Source of the DNA: Azospirillum brasilense
GTDB lineage: Bacteria > Pseudomonadota > Alphaproteobacteria > Azospirillales > Azospirillaceae
NCBI RefSeq assembly: GCF_001315015.1
Contig: NZ_CP012916.1
Coordinates: 574,001-638,000, forward strand
Length of the DNA: 64,000 nt
Direction of reading: 5' to 3'
The notes below the pieces were generated by a model. The model was not told the DNA's origin. It worked only from the letters and a program-made list of their open reading frames with translations, and searched no databases. Of the stretch, positions 18,029 to 27,417 are shown piece by piece (within the stretch, counting starts at the first letter, position 1; each line of letters opens with the position of its first letter). Made by a program: the position numbers and the translations under genes.

Positions 18029-18853
18029 CTACCCCTTCACAGCGCCGGCGGTCAGGCCGGAGACGATCCGCCGCTGGAACAGCAGCACCAGCCCGATCAG
18101 CGGCACCGTCACCACCACCGACGCCGCCATGATCTGGCCCCAGGGCAGCTCGTACTGGCTGGCCCCCGACATCAGCGCGATCGCCACCGGCACGGTGCGC
18201 GCGTCGTCGGTCAGGGTGAAGGTCAGGGCAAACAGGAACTCGTTCCAGGCGGCGATGAAGGCGAGCAGCCCGGTTGCCGCCAGCGCTGGCCCCATCAGCG
18301 GCAGGAACACCCGCGTCACGATCACGAAGGGGCCGGCGCCGTCCACCATGGCGGCTTCCTCCAGCTCCTTCGGCAGCTCGCGCATGAAGGTGGTCAGCAC
18401 CCAGACGGTGAAGGGCAGCGTGAAGATCAGGTAGGACAGCACCAGCGAGCCGATCCGGTTGTAGAGGCCGAGCCAGCGCACCAGCTCGAACAGGCCCGAC
18501 AAGACGGCGACCTGCGGGAACATCGATACGCCCAGCACCACGAACAGCAGCAGCCCCCGCCCGCGGAAGCGCACCCGCCCCAGCGCGTAGGCGGCCAGCA
18601 CCGCCAGCACCAGCGACAGCGCGACCACCGCCGAGGCGGCCATCAGCGAATTCAGGATGTTCCGCCCAAAGGGCTGCTCCCGGAAGATCGCCGCGTAGTT
18701 CGCCAGCGACGGCTGCGACGGCCAGGCCTCCACGGTGAACAGCGCGCTGCCCGCCTTCAGCGAGGTGACGATGGCCCAGGCGAAAGGAAACACCGCCCAG
18801 GCGACGATCCCAAGAACCACAAGAGCAAAGGCGATACGTCTCAGGCCTACCAT
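18029..18853 (-). CDS. Carbohydrate ABC transporter permease (MalG/ThuG type)
   Basis: A 274-residue permease with six predicted helices and the EAA loop PKELEEAAMVDGAGPF near residue 185, the contact for the ATPase. The start ATG 18853 has GGGGAGGTGAAGAC upstream; an in-frame ATG six codons earlier would have no such site. It begins 4 bases after the stop of the MalF-like gene and precedes the ATPase. Confidence 0.92.
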   Translation of the reverse strand: MVGLRRIAFALVVLGIVAWAVFPFAWAIVTSLKAGSALFTVEAWPSQPSLANYAAIFREQPFGRNILNSLMAASAVVALSLVLAVLAAYALGRVRFRGRGLLLFVVLGVSMFPQVAVLSGLFELVRWLGLYNRIGSLVLSYLIFTLPFTVWVLTTFMRELPKELEEAAMVDGAGPFVIVTRVFLPLMGPALAATGLLAFIAAWNEFLFALTFTLTDDARTVPVAIALMSGASQYELPWGQIMAASVVVTVPLIGLVLLFQRRIVSGLTAGAVKG

Positions 18854-18857
18854 GTCT

Positions 18858-19756
<899 letters not shown>

Positions 19757-19760
<4 letters not shown>

Positions 19761-21028
19761 CAGCGCCCTCCCCGGCTGATGCGAACCAGAGCCTCCTTGA
19801 GGTCCGGCAGCATCGCCTTGGCGTCCTGCCGTCCGGTCAGCACCTCGTGGACGTTGGCGTAGAACTCCGCCGACACCTGGTTGTAGCGCATGCCCGTCGC
19901 CTGGGCCGGGCGGTTGACCGCGTTGGCGATGGAGTCGGCCAACTCCGCAAAGAAGGGGTTGGCGGCCACCACCTCCGCATCTTCGTAGAGCGCCGGGATG
20001 GTCGGGTTCGACGCGCCGTGGATCGCCCGCCGCTTCTGCTCGGCCAAGCCGGTCAGGTACAGCGCCAAGTCCGCGGCCTCGTCCGCATGGGCGGAGAATT
20101 TGCTGACCGCCAGCAACTGCCCGCCCAGCGTGGAGGTGTGGCGTCCGTCCGCCCCGCCCTTGGGCAGCGGCACCACGGCGACCTTGCCGCCGACCGCGCT
20201 GTCCGCCGCGTTGACCAGCGTCCAGGCGTAGGGCCAGTTGCGCATGAAGACGGCATTGCCCGACTGGAAGACGCCGCGCGCCTCCTCCTCCATGTAATTG
20301 AGGACTCCGGGCGGGCTGATCGAACCGACCCAGCCGCGGGCCATGGCCAACGCCTCGGCAGCGCGCGGGTTGTCGATGGTGATGGTGCCGTCCGGGTCCA
20401 CGATGGTGCCGCCGTTGCGGCTGGCGATCCATTCCAGGGCGTTGACCGTCAGCCCCTCATAGGCGCGGCCCTGCCAGACATAGCCCCACATGCGGTCGCG
20501 CCCGGCGGCGCGCTCCTCGCGCTGGATCAGGGCGGCGGTGTCCTGAAGCTCCTCCCAGGTCTGCGGCACGGGGCGCCCGTGGGCTTCCAGCAGGTCTTTG
20601 CGGGCGTAGAGGACCCCGGCGTCGGCGAACCAGGGCATCGCGACCAGCCGCCCCTTGACCGTCGCGGCCTCGATCATCGCCGGAAGATGCCGGCCGACAA
20701 CGTCCGGCCCGGCGCGGTCCTTCAAGTCGATGAAGTAGTTGCCGAGGATGCCCGGCCAGACCACGTCGATCTGGAAGACGTCGATGTCCGGCGATCCGGC
20801 GGCGAGAAGCTGCTGGTAGAGCGCCAACTGCTCGCTCGCCCCCTTGGGCGGTGAGACGAAGCGCACCTCATTCCCGCTGCGCCGTGCCCATTCCTGGGCG
20901 CCGTCGCGGCACAGGTCGAAGCTGATGCCGAGCCCGCTGCAGGCAAGAGTCACCGTCGCCCCGGCGGCGGGCAGCGCCGAGACGGCCGTCAGCATCCCCG
21001 CCAAGAGCAACGCGCACCGCCGCGCCAT
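19757..21028 (-). CDS. Sugar ABC transporter substrate-binding protein (ThuE/trehalose-maltose type)
   Basis: A 423-residue extracellular binding protein with a signal peptide (MARRCALLLAGMLTAVSALP, cleavage near AGA-TVT). DIDVFQIDVVWPGILGNYF and the later EEEARGVFQSGNAVFMRNWP are hallmarks of the ThuE-like trehalose/maltose/sucrose-binding group. AAGGGG precedes ATG 21028. It heads a five-gene minus-strand operon: binding protein, two permeases, ATPase and DeoR regulator. Known rhizobial Thu operons use a LacI-type regulator, so the ligand here may differ. Confidence 0.9.
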
Positions 21029-21117
21029 GGAGCCCCTTCCATTCCCGGTCGATCCGGGTCCGGAAGGGAAACTGCAATGGCCGCGGTCGAGTTCCCTGAC
21101 GCTTATTCCCCGGCCCG

Positions 21118-21753
21118 TCAGGCGGGAGTGGCGGCGTCGCGGCGGCAGTGCAGCAGGCTGAACAGGCCGAAGGGCGGCACGGTCTGCAACTCCTCCACCG
21201 TCAGGCGGGAGCCGGACATCAGCGTGTCCAGCGTGAAGTCGGGCCGCCAGCCCAGCTTCTTGGAAAAGGGCGCCATCCAGTTCTCCACCGAGCGGCGGAT
21301 GCCCGGCTTGTCGGCGGCAAAATGGTTGACGATCAGGATGTCGCCGCCGGGACGGCAGACGCGCTCCAGCTCGTTCATCGTGCCCTGCGGGTCGGGAACC
21401 ACGGTCATCACATACATGGCGACCACGAGGTCGAAGCTGCCGTCGGCGAAGGCCAGCTTGCCGGCGTCCATCTCCAGCAGCCCTTCCACATTCTCCAGCC
21501 GCTCGCGGTCCACCCGGTCCTGGGCGACGCGCAGCATCTCCGACGACAGGTCGATGCCGACCACGCGGTTGTCCTTGCGGTAGTCGGACAGGGAGATGCC
21601 CGTGCCCACGCCCACCTCCAGAACGCGCAGGCCGCCCCGGCGGTTGATCCACTTCACGGCGGCGTGCCGGCCCGACGCCAGCAGGTTCCCGAAGACGGGG
21701 TCGTAGAAGCGCGCGTAGCGCCGGTAGGCGGCGCGGATGGAGTCGGCGTCCAT
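21118..21753 (-). CDS. pmtA: SAM-dependent methyltransferase, probably phosphatidylethanolamine N-methyltransferase (PmtA, Rhodobacter type)
   Basis: A 211-residue class I methyltransferase. The SAM-binding motif VLEVGVGTGISL lies at residues 44-55, followed by GIDLSSEML and a post-I motif. IRAAYRRYARFYDPVFG at the N-terminus resembles Rhodobacter-type PmtA, which converts phosphatidylethanolamine to phosphatidylcholine at the inner membrane. UbiE-like enzymes share the fold, so the substrate is probable rather than certain. It lies downstream of no gene on its own strand and is divergent from parA. Confidence 0.75.
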   Translation of the reverse strand: MDADSIRAAYRRYARFYDPVFGNLLASGRHAAVKWINRRGGLRVLEVGVGTGISLSDYRKDNRVVGIDLSSEMLRVAQDRVDRERLENVEGLLEMDAGKLAFADGSFDLVVAMYVMTVVPDPQGTMNELERVCRPGGDILIVNHFAADKPGIRRSVENWMAPFSKKLGWRPDFTLDTLMSGSRLTVEELQTVPPFGLFSLLHCRRDAATPA

Positions 21754-21903
21754 TGGGTCTCCCTCACGATTCCTGGCGCAGGATTTTCGGCCGCGACCAT
21801 AGCGGCCTTTCGCACCACAGGAAAGCCGCAGCGCGCCCCCCTTGTTCCACGCCGGGCCACAGTTCCGTATCCATTTCGAAGCGTCATCACATGTGCGGCA
21901 CGG

Positions 21904-21936
21904 ATGTTGACACCACCATCAACATGACTCATGGTG
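21904..21936. promoter_or_regulatory. Overlapping inverted repeats upstream of parA (candidate partition operator or parS)
   Basis: ATGTTGA at 21904-21910 pairs with TCAACAT at 21919-21925 (8-base spacer), and CACCAT at 21914-21919 pairs with ATGGTG at 21931-21936 (11-base spacer). The two dyads interlock and end 34 bases before the parA start. ParA here carries its own HTH domain, so autoregulation at this site is a reasonable inference. Confidence 0.5.
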
Positions 21937-21969
21937 CCTGCGCGATCACCCCAAATAAGGGATGCCCCC

Positions 21970-22995
21970 GTGGCCCACGAGATGAGCGGCGAGGAGCTGC
22001 GCCGCTACCGCGAACAGCGCGGCATGAACCAGCAGGCTCTGGTCGGCTGGCTGAACGAACGGCTGAACCGGCGCTACGACCGCGCCAAGATCTCCCGCTG
22101 GGAAACCGGGGCGGAGCGGATTCCGCAGATCGTCGCGGGCGCCCTGAAGACCGCGACGGAGCCGGTGGGCATCCCCGCCGCGGCGGTGCGGGCGGCCCCG
22201 GTGGTGTTCTGCGCTGCCAACCAGAAGGGCGGGGTCGCCAAAACGACCACCTGCGTCAACGTCGCGTGGCTGCTTGCCCAGTCGGGGCGGCGCGTGTTGC
22301 TGATCGACTGCGACCCGCAGGCCAACGCCACCGTGCATCTGGGCGTCGATCCGCACGAGCGGGAGCTGGCCAAGGCGACCCTGACCCACGCGCTGAAGGC
22401 CAGCCGGCCGATGAAGGAGTTCATGTCTCCGGTCTGCGACGGCGCCTTCGACCTGCTGCCCTCCTCCATCTCGCTGGCGGCGACCGACCGCGAGCTGCTG
22501 CGCCAGCCCAACGGCACGCTGATCCTGCGCGCCAAGATCGCCCAGCTCGCCGGCCAGTACGACTTCGTGGTGCTCGACTGCCCGCCGCATCTGGGCGAGC
22601 TGACCGTCTCGGTGCTGAACGCCGCCGACCAGCTGCTGATTCCGACCCAGACGGAGATGCTGTCGATGATGGGCATCCCGCAGCTCTTCGAGACCATTGC
22701 CGGTGTGCGCGAGCTGGTGAATCCGCGCCTCCAGATCCTCGGCGTCCTGCCGACCATGTACAGCCCGCGCCGCCTTCAGGACGAGACGGTGATGAAGGAA
22801 CTGCGCGAGCTTGCCGCGGCCGAGCAACTCCACCTCTTCTCTCCGGTCAAGCGCGCCGCCGACTATTCCAAGAGCGTGATGGCCGGGCGCCCCGGCCTCG
22901 CCTACAACCCGAACTCCGCGGGCGCGGAGAGCTACCGCGAGATCGCCGACGCCCTGCTGGCCCTCGCCGGGGAGGAGATGCGCCATGGCGCGTAA
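21970..22995 (+). CDS. parA: ParA-type partition ATPase with N-terminal HTH
   Basis: A 341-residue protein. Residues about 6-55 form an XRE-like helix-turn-helix (ELRRYREQRGMNQQALVG, then AKISRWETG). The deviant Walker A NQKGGVAKTT at 84-93, LLIDCDPQANAT and FVVLDCPPHLG are the ParA ATPase motifs. Such proteins segregate plasmids and chromids and often repress their own promoter. GTG 21970 is chosen because AAGGGA lies 9 bases upstream; the ATG at 21982 has none. It overlaps parB by 11 bases. Confidence 0.92.
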   Translation: MAHEMSGEELRRYREQRGMNQQALVGWLNERLNRRYDRAKISRWETGAERIPQIVAGALKTATEPVGIPAAAVRAAPVVFCAANQKGGVAKTTTCVNVAWLLAQSGRRVLLIDCDPQANATVHLGVDPHERELAKATLTHALKASRPMKEFMSPVCDGAFDLLPSSISLAATDRELLRQPNGTLILRAKIAQLAGQYDFVVLDCPPHLGELTVSVLNAADQLLIPTQTEMLSMMGIPQLFETIAGVRELVNPRLQILGVLPTMYSPRRLQDETVMKELRELAAAEQLHLFSPVKRAADYSKSVMAGRPGLAYNPNSAGAESYREIADALLALAGEEMRHGA

Positions 22996-23842
22996 GCTCG
23001 ACACCTCCAACGCCGGCCTGTTCAAGCGGGCGCTCAGCCGCACCGGCAGCGGCGGGGGCAGCAACGCCGCTCTGTTCGGCCTGTCCGGCAAGATGCGCCA
23101 CCGCGAAATCCCGCTGGATCAGGTGGAGCCGAACCCCGACCAGCCGCGGCGCAACGCCCGCGGGGCCGACATCGCGGCGCTGGCCGCCTCGATCGGCGAA
23201 CGGGGCCTGCTGCAGCCGATCAACGTGCGGGAGGTCGCCCCCGACCGCTTCCAGATCGTGGCCGGGGAACGGCGCTATTGGGCCTACCGCGCCCTGGAGC
23301 GGGAGACCATCCCGGCGCTGGTCATCGACACCGACGACGTGCAGGCGCTGGCCCTGATCGAGAACGCCCAGCGCGTCGACCTGCACCCCATCGACCTCGC
23401 CTTGACGCTCGCCAAGCTGATCGGCGACAAGGGGCTGACGCAGGAGCAGGCCGCCGTCCTGATCGGCAAGTCGCAGGAATATGTGGCCCGCCTGCTGGGC
23501 ATCCTGCGCCTGCCCGCCCCCATCCTGGAGGAGGCTCCGGACCGGCCCGCCGTCTCCGTCTCCCTCCTCATGGAGCTGGCGGAGCTGCCCGACGAGGCGA
23601 TCCAGCTCGCGCTCTGGAAACGGGCCGGCGACGGCCTGACCGTGAAGGACGTGCGCAACGCCAAGCAGGAGCGCAAGGCGGCCCTCCCGGCCACCCCGTC
23701 CGCGGCACCCGCTTTGCGGGCGTTGCGCAGCAACGTGGACAAGATCCACAGCCTGCGCGCGTCGGGCCATGCGCTGGCCGAGGACCAGCGGCGGGAATTG
23801 CGCGACCTGCGTGACGCCATCGACGCGCTTCTACGCGAGTGA
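22985..23842 (+). CDS. parB: ParB family partition protein
   Basis: A 285-residue protein with the ParB/Srx-type CTPase domain (PNPDQPRRN near 49-57, GERRYWAYR at 94-102, ENAQRVDLHPID at about 126-137) and a central helix-turn-helix (LTQEQAAVLIGKSQEYVARL). It binds parS and spreads by CTP-dependent clamping. A C-terminal helical dimer region ends the protein. The tight overlap with parA is typical. No replication initiator gene is within the window. Confidence 0.93.
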   Translation: MARKLDTSNAGLFKRALSRTGSGGGSNAALFGLSGKMRHREIPLDQVEPNPDQPRRNARGADIAALAASIGERGLLQPINVREVAPDRFQIVAGERRYWAYRALERETIPALVIDTDDVQALALIENAQRVDLHPIDLALTLAKLIGDKGLTQEQAAVLIGKSQEYVARLLGILRLPAPILEEAPDRPAVSVSLLMELAELPDEAIQLALWKRAGDGLTVKDVRNAKQERKAALPATPSAAPALRALRSNVDKIHSLRASGHALAEDQRRELRDLRDAIDALLRE

Positions 23843-23880
23843 CGGAGCGGCGGGACTCAGCGCGGGCGAGAGATTTTTCA

Positions 23881-23960
23881 TCACGCTTTCGTCCGGCTGG
23901 CAGTCATTAGACGGAACTCGACTCTTGCGTGACGCTTGGTCAATGTTACGCCATCCGTCT
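23881..23960. repeat. Nested inverted repeats between parB and the next gene
   Basis: TCACGC (23881-23886) with GCGTGA (23927-23932), and AGACGGA (23909-23915) with TCCGTCT (23954-23960), form two interlocking wide-spaced dyads in the 133-base gap after parB. They could be part of a centromere-like site or a regulatory region for the following unknown gene. The spacers are long, so chance is possible. Confidence 0.3.
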
Positions 23961-23975
23961 CCAAAAGGTGATGCC

Positions 23976-24446
23976 ATGTCCGATACCGCCGTCGCCGACC
24001 CCGCCGCCCCCACCATCCAGCTGCCGGCCGTTCAGGCGCCGGCGGCACCCTCCGCCCCCCCACCGAGCGGCGCCGCCGTCATCCAGAACGAGCAGGGCAA
24101 GGCGAACTCCCTGCTGAACACCATCGCGGACAAGCTTGACCGGCTGGTCACACTGACGGTGGTCACCGCGATCGCCGACATCGACGTGGTGCAGGACGAT
24201 CCCAATCAGGTCGGCTTCACCTGCCGCCCCAAGTCCGGCACGACCATCGAGGCGTTCCAGACCCAGGTGAACCTCGTCACCGGCGACATCGAGAACCTGA
24301 TCAGCCGCGATTTCGCGACCAACACCGCCTATCACAGCCTGACCGAGTTTCACCTCGCCCAGGTGACCAAGAGCAGTGACATCGTCAGCACCAACCTGAA
24401 GGCGATCCGCGATCTGGCCGTCCAGATCTCCGGCCGCCCGAGCTGA
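23976..24446 (+). CDS. Unrecognised 156-residue protein downstream of parAB
   Basis: I do not recognise this family. The first about 45 residues are Ala/Pro-rich and probably disordered. The rest looks alpha-helical and amphipathic (GKANSLLNTIADKLDRLVTL near 47-66). There is no signal peptide or membrane helix. AAAAGGTGATGCC before ATG 23976 is a good ribosome-binding site, and coding bias matches neighbours, so the gene is likely real. It lies 133 bases after parB and before two more unknown genes. A cargo or partner of the ParAB system is possible, but nothing in the sequence proves it. Confidence 0.7.
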   Translation: MSDTAVADPAAPTIQLPAVQAPAAPSAPPPSGAAVIQNEQGKANSLLNTIADKLDRLVTLTVVTAIADIDVVQDDPNQVGFTCRPKSGTTIEAFQTQVNLVTGDIENLISRDFATNTAYHSLTEFHLAQVTKSSDIVSTNLKAIRDLAVQISGRPS

Positions 24447-24459
24447 CGCGCCTCCGGAA

Positions 24460-24488
24460 CGGCGGGGAGCCATTCCCTCTCCCCGCCG
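24460..24488 (+). terminator. Stem-loop between two unknown genes (possible attenuator/terminator)
   Basis: CGGCGGGGAG at 24460-24469 pairs perfectly with CTCCCCGCCG at 24479-24488 around a 9-base loop, 13 bases after a stop codon. No T-run follows, so it may be a processing or partial termination element. A direct repeat of CCCCAACCCAGC follows before the next gene. Confidence 0.4.
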
Positions 24489-24537
24489 CTCCACAGCGCT
24501 CCCCAACCCAGCGCCCCCCAACCCAGCAAGGTGGCCG

Positions 24538-25389
24538 ATGTCCCAGTTCGTCGATCTGGCGCGCAACCTTCTCGCGCTCGAAATCAACACCGTGCTGAAA
24601 ACCGGCATTTCGGCGGAGAAGATGCCGATGGCGGGGGACGCGCTGATCGATCTGGCGCAGGAGTATTATGTCTTCCTGTGCGAGGCGCTGGAGGTCTTCG
24701 GCAGCCGCGAGACGGCGATCCTCGCCCCCTGGGCCGGCCCGATCTCGGACAGCTTCCATTGGGGGATGGCGCCGTTCGTTCCGCCGTCCGACGCCGCCCG
24801 GCCGGACCGCTACGACCCGTTCTTCTTCAGCCGCGACCTGCCGGGCAACGACCCCGCCCGCGGCACCACGCTGAAGGTCTTCGACGACCTGCGCGAGGTG
24901 GCGAGCTGGCTGCGCGAGATGACCGACCGCACCCTGGACGCCGCCCGGCAACCCGGCGCCGGTGCCGACGTGGTGTCCGCCGCAGCGCTGATCGACCAGG
25001 ACACGATGCCGATCCTGATGCGCATCCAGCGCAACTCCGACCAGATCAACGACGTGCTGCGGCGGCGCGGGCTGGACACCGTCAGCTATCTGCGCGGCAT
25101 GGACGAGGAGGTCCGCCGCATGCCGGCGCTGAAGACGGCGGATGTGGTGACCATCCGCAAGGCCTGGGACGTGGGGACCGAGCTGGTGGTCATGCAGTCG
25201 ACCATCCAGATCGACGGCGACGTGGTCACCCGCCTGCTGAAGGGCCGGGACACCGCCGGCAACAGCGTCGTGATCGGCGTCCACAAGGACGCGGTGGACG
25301 TCTCCTTCCGCTATTGGAGCTTTCTGATCGACGCGTTGGGGCGGTTTGCCGGAAAAGCCGTGAACACCCTGGTGGGAGACACGGGGTAG
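24538..25389 (+). CDS. Unrecognised 283-residue protein
   Basis: No family recognised. The protein is soluble and mixed alpha/beta, with no signal peptide. Residues 1-60 look helical, and a long helical region lies at about 130-200 (LMRIQRNSDQINDVLRRRG). The C-terminal third (about 200-260) looks beta-rich (STIQIDGDVVTRLL, SVVIGVHKDAVDVSFRYW). CAAGGTGGCCG precedes ATG 24538, supporting translation. It is the second of three unknown genes after parB and may form a unit with them. Confidence 0.7.
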   Translation: MSQFVDLARNLLALEINTVLKTGISAEKMPMAGDALIDLAQEYYVFLCEALEVFGSRETAILAPWAGPISDSFHWGMAPFVPPSDAARPDRYDPFFFSRDLPGNDPARGTTLKVFDDLREVASWLREMTDRTLDAARQPGAGADVVSAAALIDQDTMPILMRIQRNSDQINDVLRRRGLDTVSYLRGMDEEVRRMPALKTADVVTIRKAWDVGTELVVMQSTIQIDGDVVTRLLKGRDTAGNSVVIGVHKDAVDVSFRYWSFLIDALGRFAGKAVNTLVGDTG

Positions 25390-25459
25390 CCCGCTGCGCC
25401 GACGCTTCATCAGCGACCTCCCGCATGGCTTCGTCTGGCGACGCGACGCCCTGGCCGAG

Positions 25460-26020
25460 ATGGTCGGGCGGCTGCGGCACGGCAAGTCTGGCCTGATTCC
25501 GCGGCGCGGGCATGGCATTGCCTTGGCTCTTCAATTCTTCGCCCAGGGCGGGCGGACCATCAGCCTGCGCGTGCCTCTGGCCGCGCCGTTACCCGGCAGC
25601 GGCCTGCGCACCGTCCCGGTCCGCGTGTCGATCCAGCCCGACGGCGACGTCCTGGTCGCCCTGCCCCGCGCCGCGGTCGAGGACGGGCGGTTCGACGCCG
25701 CAGCGGCGAGGCGCCTGACCGCGCAGATGCGCCGGCTGGTCGGCCGGGTCACCACGACGAACCCGCTGTGGGGCATCGACGCGCTGCAGGCGCTGGGGGA
25801 GGCCGTCACCGCCCTGGCCGGGCTGTGCAGCGGCGGCGTCCTGCTGTGGAACGGCTTCGAGCAAATGACCACCGGGCGGTGGGCGCACAGCGCCGCGACG
25901 CTCGCCCTTCTGGCCGCTCCGGCCGCCCTGGCGAAGCTGCGGCCCTGGCTTCTGGGGGCGGTGGCGCCCAAGCTGTTTCCGCTCGCGCTCAAGGCCGGCG
26001 AACGAATTGTACGGATTTGA
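25460..26020 (+). CDS. Unrecognised 186-residue protein with a hydrophobic C-terminal half
   Basis: Not recognised. Residues 1-90 are Arg-rich with beta-like stretches. Residues about 105-175 hold two or three hydrophobic segments (EAVTALAGLCSGGVLLW, then a run around HSAATLALLAAPAALAKL), so a membrane association is likely. ATG 25460 is the only usable start in frame; the Shine-Dalgarno sequence is weak. It lies 70 bases after the previous unknown gene, same strand. Confidence 0.55.
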   Translation: MVGRLRHGKSGLIPRRGHGIALALQFFAQGGRTISLRVPLAAPLPGSGLRTVPVRVSIQPDGDVLVALPRAAVEDGRFDAAAARRLTAQMRRLVGRVTTTNPLWGIDALQALGEAVTALAGLCSGGVLLWNGFEQMTTGRWAHSAATLALLAAPAALAKLRPWLLGAVAPKLFPLALKAGERIVRI

Positions 26021-26311
26021 GCCGAATCCAACTGGTCACACCACTTGGTGCGGTGCAGTAAGGCTCTGAAAATTCATTTCTTATTGACATTCCTGTGAAA
26101 AATCGCATCCGCTCGCATCTGCGATGTTGCAGCGCATTGGCCCGGAGCCGGACTTGTTCTATGTTATGCCTGCCGCCGCGGTTGATGGCCCCCCCATAAG
26201 GACCATTGGCACGACAGCATCCGTAACAAGAAGCAACCCCTTTGCTTCTGCGGTTCACCAGCGGGCTTGCCTCACCAGGAGCTGGCCGTTTCTATTACTG
26301 GAGCGATTGTA
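26021..26311 (+). promoter_or_regulatory. phbB upstream region with a candidate sigma-70 promoter
   Basis: 291 bases without a gene, noticeably richer in A+T than its flanks. A candidate promoter is TTGGCC at 26137-26142, a 17-base spacer and TATGTT at 26160-26165, about 145 bases before phbB. A consensus TTGACA at 26084-26089 has no good -10 at the right distance. No other structure was seen. Confidence 0.35.
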
Positions 26312-27052
26312 ATGTCTCAGAAGATCGCGCTCGTCACCGGTGCCATGGGCGGTCTCGGCACCGCCATCTGCCAGGCCCTGGCCAAGGACGGTTGCATCGT
26401 GGCGGCGAACTGCCTGCCGAACTTCGAGCCGGCCGCCGCCTGGCTGGGCCAGCAGGAAGCCCTCGGCTTCAAGTTCTACGTGGCGGAAGGCGACGTTTCC
26501 GACTTCGAAAGCTGCAAGGCGATGGTCGCCAAGATCGAGGCCGACCTGGGTCCGGTGGACATCCTGGTGAACAACGCCGGCATCACCCGCGACAAGTTCT
26601 TCGCGAAGATGGACAAGGCCCAGTGGGATGCGGTCATCGCCACCAATCTGAGCAGCCTGTTCAACGTCACCCAGCAGGTGTCGCCGAAGATGGCCGAGCG
26701 CGGCTGGGGCCGCATCATCAACATCTCGTCGGTGAACGGCGTGAAGGGCCAGGCCGGCCAGACCAACTACTCGGCCGCCAAGGCCGGCGTGATCGGCTTC
26801 ACCAAGGCGCTGGCCGCCGAGCTGGCGACCAAGGGCGTCACCGTCAACGCCATCGCCCCGGGCTACATCGGCACCGACATGGTCATGGCCATCCGTGAGG
26901 ACATCCGCCAGGCGATCACCGACAGCGTCCCGATGAAGCGCCTGGGCCGTCCGGACGAGATCGGCGGCGCGGTGTCCTACCTCGCGTCGGAGATCGCCGG
27001 CTACGTCACCGGCTCGACCCTGAACATCAACGGCGGCCTGAACTACCAGTAA
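26312..27052 (+). CDS. phbB: Acetoacetyl-CoA reductase (PhbB/PhaB)
   Basis: A 246-residue short-chain dehydrogenase that reduces acetoacetyl-CoA to (R)-3-hydroxybutyryl-CoA with NADPH, the second step of polyhydroxybutyrate synthesis. TGAMGGLG at 9-16 is the cofactor motif; NNAGITRDKFFAKM, the serine in INISSVNG and YSAAK near 150 are the active-site elements; GYIGTDMV and the NINGGLNYQ-like end are typical of PhaB. It is transcribed alone, ahead of a clear terminator, without phbA or phbC nearby. GGAG lies 7 to 8 bases upstream. Confidence 0.94.
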   Translation: MSQKIALVTGAMGGLGTAICQALAKDGCIVAANCLPNFEPAAAWLGQQEALGFKFYVAEGDVSDFESCKAMVAKIEADLGPVDILVNNAGITRDKFFAKMDKAQWDAVIATNLSSLFNVTQQVSPKMAERGWGRIINISSVNGVKGQAGQTNYSAAKAGVIGFTKALAAELATKGVTVNAIAPGYIGTDMVMAIREDIRQAITDSVPMKRLGRPDEIGGAVSYLASEIAGYVTGSTLNINGGLNYQ

Positions 27053-27080
27053 GGCACCGGAAGCAAACGGCTCGTTGAAT

Positions 27081-27124
27081 CACACGGCCCGTTCTCGGTT
27101 TCCAAACCGGGAGCGGGCCGTGTG
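27081..27124 (+). terminator. Stem-loop terminator after phbB
   Basis: An 18-bp stem (27081-27098 with 27107-27124, containing CACACGGCCCG and CGGGCCGTGTG and two G-T pairs) around an 8-base TTTCCAAA-like loop begins 29 bases after the phbB stop. It is followed by CCTTTC. The U-tract is short, but the stem is very stable. Confidence 0.75.
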
Positions 27125-27417
27125 CCTTTCGCTCTCCGTCATATTCCTTCAAAGTAAAGCGCCCGGGATCGGGCAGACCATTCGCGCCAGACACCTCTCC
27201 TTTGTGCCATGGCTTCGGTAACCGACGCTCATCTGAACAGTATACTCCCGCAGATTTCCTGTTGAATCCGTTCGGGTCCCTGTATCCGCGCCCTCCAACG
27301 AGTATGCTCCCGGCAGCACGCAAGTTGCGTCCTGAGGCTGCACCGCGCTCGTCTTCCGGAATCAACAGACGTCGAGAACCTGCACATGGGCACGCCCCAT
27401 GCAGGAAGGGAGGAATC
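27125..27417. other. Intergenic region before the acyltransferase gene, with a spaced direct repeat
   Basis: Nearly 300 bases without a recognisable gene. AGTATACTCCCG at 27239-27250 is repeated as AGTATGCTCCCG at 27301-27312, exactly 62 bases apart, followed in both by a CAG-type extension. The repeat could be a paired regulator site. No clear promoter was identified. Confidence 0.35.

Noticed and set aside
26084..26089. TTGACA as the -35 box of phbB
   Set aside because: No acceptable -10 hexamer lies 16-18 bases downstream; the TTGGCC/TATGTT pair further on fits better.
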